A stretch of 21,314 nt of DNA from Ruminococcus sp. UBA7013 (GTDB taxonomy: Bacteria > Bacillota > Clostridia > Oscillospirales > Ruminococcaceae). The first letter of the stretch is position 1; the number at the start of each line of letters is the position of its first letter. The notes beneath the pieces were generated by a model. The model saw only the letters and a program-made list of their open reading frames with translations. It was not told the DNA's origin and did no database searches. Positions 7,438 to 13,678 of the stretch are shown piece after piece. The stretch spans positions 1-21,314 of the forward strand of contig DJXD01000018.1 in NCBI GenBank assembly GCA_002449585.1, read 5' to 3'. Made by a program: the position numbers and the translations under genes.

Positions 7438-8958
7438 TTATCCTCCAAGTCTGACATCAAGCATCCGTTCATTCTTATCCGCCTGGATCACTTTGAGCTG
7501 CAAAATTTTATCTTCTGTGAAATTGGCCTGAAGCTTCAGCTTTGGCACTGCGGAACGATGAAACAGGCGATGAAACAATGTATCCTGTTTCAGAGCCGTC
7601 AGCTGGATGGTTTCACAAAGAATGGGGGTACAGGTATCAGGATGAAATTCGCCCTGATATTCTACAAGTTCGATCCGCATGGCAGTTGCTTCCGCAGTAG
7701 AGGGAGAAAGCACAGCTTCAAAAATTTTCCCGGTGCGGATCACATCGCCCTGACAGATCAGCGGCTTGACGGATGTTCGATTATGCTCTAAGAGGCCGAT
7801 AGAAGTATAAGCTTTATTTTCTACATGCAGCCGTTGATTGCTATTACAGATCGCCGCACCTTTGGCAACTAGAAGCATGGAATCCTCAGGAACAATGACG
7901 TTTTGCCTTCCGAATAGCTGATATAAAATATCCAGCAAGCAGGGTTCATGTGCCATGCCTCCAACGACAAGCACATGATTGACATCCGCCGCAGAATAGC
8001 CCGAACCTGCAAATAGATTCAAAAGGCAGTCTGAAAATTTTTCTGCGAGCGGAGACATGGCTTCTAGATAATTTTCTTTTGAAATCTGAAATCGGAATGT
8101 ATGACCATCCAGCAGATCCGCCAGACTGATAGAAGCCTGTCCGGCACTGCCTTCATAAAGCTGTGATTTCAGCCGGATGGCTTGTGTCCGGAGCAAAGCC
8201 GCCGCCCGTGTTTCTTCTTTCCGGGCAAATATTGTTCCAGCTTCGGCATATAGATTTTTTCCGCTTTCCTGCTGAAAGGATTTTGCCATTAATTTGATCA
8301 GAATTTCATCTACATCATTACCACCAAGATGCAGATCTCCGCCCCATGCAACCGGCTCAAGCCTTCCAGGATGCACAGAAGATCCTACAATTGTGGCTTT
8401 CATCAATGACAGATCAAACGTACCACCGCCAATATCTACAACTAATACCAGTTTGTCACCATCAAGGACAGAACTGTAAGCAATTGCTGCGGCAATCGGT
8501 TCATCTGTCAGGCAAGCATTTTCTGTTTCAAATCCGGCGGCATGAAGGGCATCTTTTGTAGCTTGCCGTGCTTCACTGCCGAATCGTGCTGGCACGGTCA
8601 CAAATGCATTGAATGTTTTTTCATTCGGAAACTGTCGGCTCAATTCAAGATAAACTTCTTTGAGAATGATTTCTGCCGCTTTGCGAGCATTCAAACGGCG
8701 TGAGCCAATATGCCAGATTTTATTTTCATTGCCCATATCATATTTTGTATTACTAACGCATTCTTCCGGATGATTCAGCCCATGAGCTACCGCAGGCTGG
8801 CCAACGAGCCACCCATCATTTCGGACAGCCACACAGGATGGCAGAAACTGTGGCGCACCTGTGCGGCCGGAACGGAATTGCAAGATTTTAAATATTCCAT
8901 TTTCATCAATATAACCGACAACGGTATTTGTCGTACCTAGATCAATGCCAACACGCAT
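7438..8958 (-). CDS. Lidless Hsp70 family chaperone (DnaK-like)
   Basis: 506 aa against about 610-640 for DnaK. The nucleotide-binding domain is intact: GIDLGTTNT (4-12), Lys72 in NTKYDMG (the DnaK K70 position), FVTVPARFGSEARQATKDA (119-137), TDEPIAAAIAY (151-161), VVDIGGGTFDLSL (173-185), LGGNDVDE (211-218) and LVVGG (330-334). The C-terminal ~130 residues look like a short beta substrate-binding domain. The alpha-helical lid is absent, so substrate holding should differ from DnaK. It is neither a housekeeping DnaK nor HscA, and no DnaJ or GrpE gene adjoins it. Start ATG 8958 with AGGAGG about 8 nt upstream, 16 bp after the membrane protein gene. Probably the active ATPase of the pair with the degenerate Hsp70-like protein. 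Confidence 0.93.
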   Translation of the reverse strand: MRVGIDLGTTNTVVGYIDENGIFKILQFRSGRTGAPQFLPSCVAVRNDGWLVGQPAVAHGLNHPEECVSNTKYDMGNENKIWHIGSRRLNARKAAEIILKEVYLELSRQFPNEKTFNAFVTVPARFGSEARQATKDALHAAGFETENACLTDEPIAAAIAYSSVLDGDKLVLVVDIGGGTFDLSLMKATIVGSSVHPGRLEPVAWGGDLHLGGNDVDEILIKLMAKSFQQESGKNLYAEAGTIFARKEETRAAALLRTQAIRLKSQLYEGSAGQASISLADLLDGHTFRFQISKENYLEAMSPLAEKFSDCLLNLFAGSGYSAADVNHVLVVGGMAHEPCLLDILYQLFGRQNVIVPEDSMLLVAKGAAICNSNQRLHVENKAYTSIGLLEHNRTSVKPLICQGDVIRTGKIFEAVLSPSTAEATAMRIELVEYQGEFHPDTCTPILCETIQLTALKQDTLFHRLFHRSAVPKLKLQANFTEDKILQLKVIQADKNERMLDVRLGG

Positions 8959-8974
8959 TAAAAAAACCTCCTAA

Positions 8975-10003
8975 TCAGAACAAATTCAGAATTTTTTGTG
9001 AAAGCCAGAGATGAATTTGTCCGCCACGTTCTGAAAAAAATGCAAACAGAATGATCAGGAGAAGCAAAGCCCGGAGAATCCAGCCACGAAAGCGTGGAAC
9101 AACTCTATAATAGACACGCTGTCTGAATATCTGATCATTTTCTTCCAGAGAAGAAATGATATATTTGGTAACGCCCCAGCCTACATATTGTGTTTCTACG
9201 ACATCCGGGAGCTTTCTATCAGGCCAGTGGCGTTTATCAAGCCATGAGCGAGTATCTGCAATAAATTCGCATTCTCTGCCTTTTCCGACGGAAATTCTTG
9301 TTTTTTCACGAATCGCTTGTTCTCTGTAGAACGGTACATTTTTGAAAAAGCGATCTGCTGCTGAGCGGGCAGCATTTACATCTTCTACCAAATCCAAAGC
9401 TGTCGGATTTGTATTGGCAACGATATTTTCCTGTCGGCAAGGAATACCCAGCAAAGGGGCAGTGCTGGAAAAATTGGAATTATGAGAAGACAGCACATGA
9501 ATAAATACAGCCTGTCGGAAAATGCTTTCTTTCCAATCCAGAAGCACCAGCACCAGCCAGCAGATAAATACCGGATCAAATCCATAATAAATAGAAATAG
9601 AATTAAAATGATAATAATTCCCAGCAATCCATTTCACAACCGTTCCGATGATACCGCAGATGAACAAAGCTTTCAGCTGATTCGGCTTCAATGCAATCGC
9701 ATAGGGAAAGAAAATTTTTTCTTTTGTTTCTGGTTTCCAATTCTCATAAGGAGATACAGACCCGATCCAATATAATATTGTCCCTGCAACGGGAAGCATC
9801 AGAATCAGGCTTACCCATGCAAGTGTATGAAATGTATTTTGATTTTCTTCAAGATTGCCAGTTTTCAGTGCTTGATGATCAGCACTGATACAAGAAATCA
9901 GGCCTATGAGCATCATGCCAAAATAAATAACCGTCTTCCATGTAGGCATTCCCTCAAATGCAGAGGAATAATAATCTAATATAAGAAACAGGTCTGTCAG
10001 CAT
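8975..10003 (-). CDS. Polytopic membrane protein of unknown function
   Basis: 342 aa from ATG 10003, chosen because AGGAG lies at the right distance. An upstream in-frame TTG at 10009 would sit only 2-3 nt from that site. Hydrophobic segments lie near residues 22-40, 60-81, 111-128, 142-156 and, after a ~150-residue soluble stretch, 309-323. The soluble loop (about 160-305) is charged, with Arg and Trp clusters (DTRSWLDKRHWPDRK). With five TM segments the loop side cannot be fixed from sequence alone. I do not recognise a family. It begins 2 nt after the deacetylase stop and lies 16 nt before the Hsp70 gene, so it probably acts with both. A membrane receptor or client of the Hsp70/GTPase system is inferred. 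Confidence 0.85.
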   Translation of the reverse strand: MLTDLFLILDYYSSAFEGMPTWKTVIYFGMMLIGLISCISADHQALKTGNLEENQNTFHTLAWVSLILMLPVAGTILYWIGSVSPYENWKPETKEKIFFPYAIALKPNQLKALFICGIIGTVVKWIAGNYYHFNSISIYYGFDPVFICWLVLVLLDWKESIFRQAVFIHVLSSHNSNFSSTAPLLGIPCRQENIVANTNPTALDLVEDVNAARSAADRFFKNVPFYREQAIREKTRISVGKGRECEFIADTRSWLDKRHWPDRKLPDVVETQYVGWGVTKYIISSLEENDQIFRQRVYYRVVPRFRGWILRALLLLIILFAFFSERGGQIHLWLSQKILNLF

Positions 10004-10005
10004 TG

Positions 10006-11631
10006 TCAATTCTCCTCAGGGGCAATGATAATTTCATCTGAAATTTCTTCAGAAGCATCTTCTTGATCTTCATTTTCTGCTGTTTCATCAGTCTGCTCTT
10101 CTTCATTTTCAGGATCATCTGTAGTTTCAGAAGTATCTGTTTCTGTTGGTTCTTCTGTTGGAGGTTCATATACTGTTCCAAAAAGACTGTCAAAATAGGG
10201 ATTTTCCGGATGAACATTAAAAACAAGCATACCATCCTCCGGATCAAGATGCCTATAATACATCAATTCGCTGACAGTAACAAGCTGATAGCCTGCTTCA
10301 ATCAGGTCAGGAATAATTCTTTCAGCGGCTTCGGCAGTTTCAGGATGAATGTCATGCATCAGGATAATATCACCATCATCTACATTATCCATCAGGACAT
10401 CATAGACTTTATCAGCGTTTCTGAACTTCCAGTCATTTGTATCAACAGACCAATAAATAAACATGCTTTTATTTTCTTCACGGATTTCATCTGTATATGC
10501 ACCATAGGGCGGTCGAACAAGATGAACATTTCTGCCGGTTGCTTCAAAAATTTTTTCATGACAGGATTTCAGGGATTCTAGAGCGGCTTCTGTGCCGAGT
10601 TCTCGGAGATTTTCATGTGCCCAGGAATGATTTCCGATTTCACAGCCTAATTCAATTTCACGTTTGAGAATATCTTCAGTATCTTCTGTGATATTTTCAC
10701 CGACAACAAAAAAAGTAGCATGTGCGCCATATTCTTCAAGAATGTCCAGAATTTTGGGGGAAGATTCTGCGCTTGGCCCATCATCATATGTAACAGCAAT
10801 CATAGGTTTAGAAGGATCAATTTCCATTTCATAGTCAATAAATGGTGCATCGGGATCAGGTTCTGTTTCTGGTTCTGTAGTAGGCTCTTCTGTAGTAGGT
10901 TCAGTAGGGGGGAGAGTTTCGGAGAGATCGACTTGAATGACATTTTGATCTTCTTCAATAGCGGCACTATGCTGACTAATTTTTCCAATGACTAATGGGA
11001 AGATCAGGCAAGCGGCGCAGATGGTAACAAATGCAACTTTTACGCTTTTCTTTAATTTCCGTTTCTTAGGCTTTTTTTCTTCAGAAGCAGGAGTTTCAGA
11101 AAGCTGTGATGTTTCTTCTGGTGTTACAACAGGTACAGGATCAGCTTTGATTTCTACTTTCTTAGCAGATGCAGGAGTATCTTTGATTTTTGTTTTCTTG
11201 GCAGATACAGGGGCATCTTTGGTTTCAGCTTCCTTGACAGATGCAGGGGCATCTTTAGTTTTCGGTTTTTTAGCAGATGCAGGAGCGGCTTTAGTTTCCG
11301 GTTTTTTGACAGATGCAGGAGCATCTTTGATTTCCGGCTTTTGTGAAGCTTGTGTTTTTTTCTTGGAAACAGGAATCACTGTTGTTTCTGTTTTCACTTT
11401 TTTCTTTGATGAAGATGTTGTTTTTGTTCCGGCCTTTTTGAGGGTCGATTCTGTCGGAACAGATTTTTTTGTACCTGTTGTTTCAGATTTCTTAGAAACA
11501 GAAGTCTTTGCAGCATCCGCTGTTTTTTTCGATTCAGAAGACTTCTTTTTCCGGGGAACCTGTTTTTTCATAGTTGTCTCTGACTTTGATGTCGTAGATG
11601 CGGGCTTTGTGGTTGTTACTTCTACTTTCAT
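10006..11631 (-). CDS. Membrane-anchored polysaccharide deacetylase (NodB fold)
   Basis: 541 aa. Residues 1-195 are Lys/Ser/Thr/Ala/Pro-rich and contain 12-residue repeats of KDAPASxKKPxT type. One TM segment (199-217), flanked by KKRKLKK on the N side, predicts N-in/C-out. An acidic Thr/Pro/Glu linker (236-262) leads to a NodB domain with the usual metal and catalytic motifs: TYDDGP (281-286), HSWAH (335-339), RPPYG (373-377), DTNDW (397-401) and LMHDIH (424-429). All key residues are present, so an active extracellular deacetylase is expected, with N-acetylglucosamine or N-acetylmuramic acid in wall or exopolysaccharide as the likely substrate. The C-terminal ~60 residues are acidic. It is the first gene after promoter 11771-11799 and runs straight into the chaperone operon. 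ATG 11631 lacks a strong nearby ribosome site. Confidence 0.92.
   Translation of the reverse strand: MKVEVTTTKPASTTSKSETTMKKQVPRKKKSSESKKTADAAKTSVSKKSETTGTKKSVPTESTLKKAGTKTTSSSKKKVKTETTVIPVSKKKTQASQKPEIKDAPASVKKPETKAAPASAKKPKTKDAPASVKEAETKDAPVSAKKTKIKDTPASAKKVEIKADPVPVVTPEETSQLSETPASEEKKPKKRKLKKSVKVAFVTICAACLIFPLVIGKISQHSAAIEEDQNVIQVDLSETLPPTEPTTEEPTTEPETEPDPDAPFIDYEMEIDPSKPMIAVTYDDGPSAESSPKILDILEEYGAHATFFVVGENITEDTEDILKREIELGCEIGNHSWAHENLRELGTEAALESLKSCHEKIFEATGRNVHLVRPPYGAYTDEIREENKSMFIYWSVDTNDWKFRNADKVYDVLMDNVDDGDIILMHDIHPETAEAAERIIPDLIEAGYQLVTVSELMYYRHLDPEDGMLVFNVHPENPYFDSLFGTVYEPPTEEPTETDTSETTDDPENEEEQTDETAENEDQEDASEEISDEIIIAPEEN
11153..11344 (-). repeat. Five 36-bp tandem repeats in the deacetylase Lys-rich tail
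   Basis: The motif (g/a)cagat(g/a)cagg begins at 11165, 11201, 11237, 11273 and 11309, exactly 36 bp apart. It encodes a 12-residue Ala/Pro/Lys repeat and keeps the frame. Confidence 0.9.
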
Positions 11632-11710
11632 TTACCATACACCAGACCTTTCATTATTGATTCTTTTGTTCTCACTCACATGCTTTTTTTGCATCAAACA
11701 ACTGCGGCAG

Positions 11711-11738
11711 ACATTTCCCGACAATTGCAGGGAAATGT
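11711..11738. promoter_or_regulatory. 28-bp near-palindrome in the operon leader
   Basis: ACATTTCCC (11711-11719) and GGGAAATGT (11730-11738) are perfect 9-bp arms with a 10-nt spacer containing CAATTG at the same symmetry centre. It lies about 27-54 nt downstream of the predicted start of the minus-strand transcript. An operator or a leader hairpin are both possible. The sequence is not CIRCE. Confidence 0.6.
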
Positions 11739-11770
11739 TTCTGATTTTTATATCAGACAGATTCAATTTT

Positions 11771-11799
11771 ATTATACATCAGTTTTTTCGGAAAGTCAA
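11771..11799 (-). promoter_or_regulatory. Sigma-A promoter of the deacetylase/chaperone operon
   Basis: On the minus strand TTGACT (11799-11794) and TATAAT (11776-11771) are separated by exactly 17 nt. The predicted start is near 11764, giving a leader of about 130 nt before ATG 11631. No other promoter or sizeable gap is seen down to 478. Confidence 0.85.
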
Positions 11800-11825
11800 C
11801 AATTCTGAGAAAATTTTTTCACTTT

Positions 11826-12359
11826 CTATTTCATGGCATAGCGTTTGATTTCACAGTTGCTCATGAAGAAATGCATGAATCTGTCAATGCTCATGTCATA
11901 GAAATAGCTATCTATCACACGTGCAACACCGCCATGACATACCAGAATCGTATTTTCAGAACAATGTTTTAATTCTTCAATCAGGCTATATGTCCGGAAT
12001 ACGACTTGAAAAACAGATTCACCGCCGGGCATTTTACAGCCAAATTCTGCTTTTGCTTCCTGAAATCCTGATGTCAGACGGCTTTTTCCTTCGAAATCGC
12101 CATAATCCCATTCCCTGAGACGAGGATCTGTTTCAATCGGAAGTCCCAGCGCATGAGAAACAGCTTCTGCTGTCTGCTGTGCCCGGATCATCGGGGAAGC
12201 AATGATTTTTTCAATATCGCCAAATGCGGCGGCTTTTTGTGCCATTTCAGCGGCCTGCCGGATTCCTGTTTCTGTGAGGGGAATATTGGTTGATCCGCAT
12301 ACACGTTCTTCTGCATTGAATGCGGTTTGTCCGTGCCGGGTTACATATAAATATTTCAT
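11826..12359 (-). CDS. Histidine phosphatase (phosphoglycerate-mutase-like)
   Basis: 177 aa with the family signature at the N-terminus: RHGQT (8-12), where His9 is the phosphorylated residue. Other core residues are Arg59 in SPMIRAQQTAE, Glu83 in LREWDYGDFEG and His142 in LVCHGGV. The length and LREWDYGDFEG motif fit the small CobC/alpha-ribazole-phosphatase-like branch, but no cobalamin genes are nearby, so the substrate (sugar phosphate or another phosphoester) is unknown. Start ATG 12359 with AGGAGG about 8 nt upstream. It follows the SpoVAC-like gene by 36 bp and is probably co-transcribed with it. No clear terminator separates it from the deacetylase promoter downstream. Confidence 0.9.
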   Translation of the reverse strand: MKYLYVTRHGQTAFNAEERVCGSTNIPLTETGIRQAAEMAQKAAAFGDIEKIIASPMIRAQQTAEAVSHALGLPIETDPRLREWDYGDFEGKSRLTSGFQEAKAEFGCKMPGGESVFQVVFRTYSLIEELKHCSENTILVCHGGVARVIDSYFYDMSIDRFMHFFMSNCEIKRYAMK

Positions 12360-12381
12360 GTAAAATCCTCCTGTTATGTAA

Positions 12382-12397
12382 GAGCCGTATACGGCTC
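12382..12397. repeat. Perfect 16-bp palindrome between phosphatase and SpoVAC-like genes
   Basis: GAGCCGTATACGGCTC is fully self-complementary and overlaps the SpoVAC-like stop codon. As RNA it would form a 6-bp stem with a TATA loop. There is no U tract after it, so it is not a terminator. It may be an RNA stability or processing element, or a protein site. Confidence 0.5.
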
Positions 12398-12839
12398 AGA
12401 TCAATGTTATTAGATAATAAATCAGCCCATAAATGACAGAAGCCGCACAGCCATAAACAATAACAGGGCCTGCTATGGTAAAAATTTTTGTACCTATGCC
12501 AAGGATAAGCCCCTCTGTTTTTGCTTCTATGGCAGAAGAAGCAATAGCATTGGAAAAACCTGTGATCGGAACAAGCGTTCCTGCTCCGGCATGTCGGGCT
12601 AATTTTTCATATAAGCCCAGCCCTGTCAGCACGGCACTGCTGATGATTAAAATAACAGATGTCCATGTTGCCGCCTGTTCCTGTGAAAAGCCGGTATTGA
12701 TAAGTGCATTAAAAATAAGCTGGCCTGCTGCGCAGATGCCTCCGCCGATTAGAAAGGCCATAGATACATTGACTTTACTATTGGAACGTGGGGCGGCCTG
12801 TTTCTGCATTTCCTGATATAATTCCGGTGTTACCTGCAT
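12396..12839 (-). CDS. spoVAC: SpoVAC/SpoVAE-family membrane protein
   Basis: 147 aa, the size of SpoVAC (about 150). Family-like stretches are AFLIGGGICAAGQ (28-40), LTGLGLYEKLARHAGAGTLV with PITGFSNAI behind it (72-100), and AIEAKTEGLILGIGTKIF (103-120). The family is best known for forming the spore inner-membrane channel for dipicolinic acid uptake and release. Here it stands without the other spoVA genes, next to a phosphatase, which resembles the stand-alone 'SpoVA-like' copies of Clostridia, so a sporulation role is not certain. Four hydrophobic segments are visible. ATG 12839 has AGGAGG upstream. Transcription is likely from the promoter at 12934-12962. Confidence 0.82.
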   Translation of the reverse strand: MQVTPELYQEMQKQAAPRSNSKVNVSMAFLIGGGICAAGQLIFNALINTGFSQEQAATWTSVILIISSAVLTGLGLYEKLARHAGAGTLVPITGFSNAIASSAIEAKTEGLILGIGTKIFTIAGPVIVYGCAASVIYGLIYYLITLI

Positions 12840-12885
12840 TGAAAATTCCTCCTGATTGATTTCATACAGGAATAGTCTGCCCTTT

Positions 12886-12918
12886 TTTTCAGAAAAAATT
12901 CTTGCTATTTTCTGAAAA
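12886..12918. repeat. 11-bp inverted repeat in divergent promoter region
   Basis: TTTTCAGAAAA (12886-12896) and TTTTCTGAAAA (12908-12918) are perfect inverted copies with an 11-nt spacer that holds most of the plus-strand -35 box. The right arm overlaps the larger inverted repeat at 12915-12949. Confidence 0.5.
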
Positions 12919-12930
12919 TTATGTTATGAT
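12902..12930 (+). promoter_or_regulatory. Predicted promoter for the two-component genes
   Basis: TTGCTA (12902-12907) and TATGAT (12925-12930) have a 17-nt spacer. The predicted start near 12937 lies upstream of the response-regulator ribosome site. Confidence 0.65.
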
Positions 12931-12949
12931 ATTAGTATAACATAATTTT
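12915..12949. promoter_or_regulatory. Perfect 13-bp inverted repeat covering both -10 boxes
   Basis: AAAATTATGTTAT (12915-12927) and ATAACATAATTTT (12937-12949) are exact reverse complements with a 9-nt spacer. The repeat spans the -10 boxes of both divergent promoters, so one bound regulator could control both. The adjacent response regulator is a candidate, as inference. Confidence 0.65.
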
Positions 12950-12962
12950 TTACAAATTGCAA
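12934..12962 (-). promoter_or_regulatory. Predicted promoter for SpoVAC-like and phosphatase genes
   Basis: On the minus strand TTGCAA (12962-12957) and TATACT (12939-12934) have a 17-nt spacer. It is placed nearly mirror-symmetrically to the plus-strand promoter. Confidence 0.6.
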
Positions 12963-13000
12963 GTATGCTTAAAAAAATAATACAGAAAGGAAAGAATCAC

Positions 13001-13675
13001 ATGAAAATTTTAGTAGTAGAAGATGAAGAAGCATTAGCAGATGCACTCAGCGAAATCCTGAAACGGAATAAGTATTCTGTTGATACGGTCTATGATGGAG
13101 AAGATGGCCTTGCCTATGCAATGACAGATCTGTATGACTGCATGATTCTGGATATTATGCTTCCCAAAATGAATGGCTTGGATGTACTCCGGATTATGAG
13201 AAAAAAACATATCTCTACGCCGGTTCTTCTTTTGACAGCAAAATCAGAAGTCGAAGATAAGATTAATGGTCTTGATAGTGGTGCAGATGATTTCTTGACA
13301 AAGCCTTTTATCAGTGGTGAACTGCTTGCCAGAGTCCGGGCTCTTACACGCCGCAAAGGTGAAGTGGTAACAGATGAATTTACATTTGGAGATGTTGCAC
13401 TGAATAAAAGTACATTCAGCCTGAGCAAAGAAGGCCAATTTGTCAAACTTAGCTTGAAAGAATATCAGATTATGGAAATGCTCATGGCAAACCCAAAACA
13501 GCTGATCCCGAAAGAACGCTTTATTGAAAAAATCTGGGGCTATGAAAGTGATGTGGAATATAATAATGTAGAAGTCTATATTTCATTTTTAAGAAAAAAA
13601 CTGCATGTAATTGGTTCAAGTGTGATTATTAAAACTGTCAGAGGTGTTGGCTATTTTCTGGAAGGCGGTGAATGA
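13001..13675 (+). CDS. OmpR/PhoB-family response regulator
   Basis: 224 aa from ATG 13001, which has AAAGGAAA about 8 nt upstream. An earlier in-frame ATG at 12965 lacks a ribosome site and adds an unconserved leader. The receiver domain (1-115) has acidic Glu8/Asp9, phospho-acceptor Asp51 in MILDIMLP, Thr79 and Lys101 in TKPF. The C-terminal winged-helix (about 130-224) has LSLKEYQIMEMLMANP and the closing VRGVGYFLE motif. It is a transcription factor switched on by the histidine kinase, whose GTG start lies 3 nt after its stop. The inverted repeat over its own promoter suggests autoregulation and control of the divergent SpoVAC-like gene. The target set is unknown. Confidence 0.95.
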   Translation: MKILVVEDEEALADALSEILKRNKYSVDTVYDGEDGLAYAMTDLYDCMILDIMLPKMNGLDVLRIMRKKHISTPVLLLTAKSEVEDKINGLDSGADDFLTKPFISGELLARVRALTRRKGEVVTDEFTFGDVALNKSTFSLSKEGQFVKLSLKEYQIMEMLMANPKQLIPKERFIEKIWGYESDVEYNNVEVYISFLRKKLHVIGSSVIIKTVRGVGYFLEGGE

Positions 13676-13678
13676 TGT

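Noticed and set aside
478..10003. Classical anti-phage defence island or toxin-antitoxin system
   Set aside because: No nuclease, TIR, CARF, HEPN, protease or toxin motif is visible. A conflict role is possible but not supported by the sequence here.
11632..11825. CIRCE element for HrcA control of the Hsp70 operon
   Set aside because: The dyad at 11711-11738 has similar geometry but not the TTAGCACTC/GAGTGCTAA sequence.
10988..11848. 286-residue plus-strand open frame, Val/Phe/Ala-rich
   Set aside because: It is the antisense of the Lys/Thr-rich repeat region of the deacetylase and its leader. It has no ribosome site, and the composition is that expected from the opposite strand.
12965..13000. 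Earlier ATG for the response regulator
   Set aside because: No ribosome site lies before 12965. ATG 13001 has one and begins the conserved MKILVVEDE receiver start.
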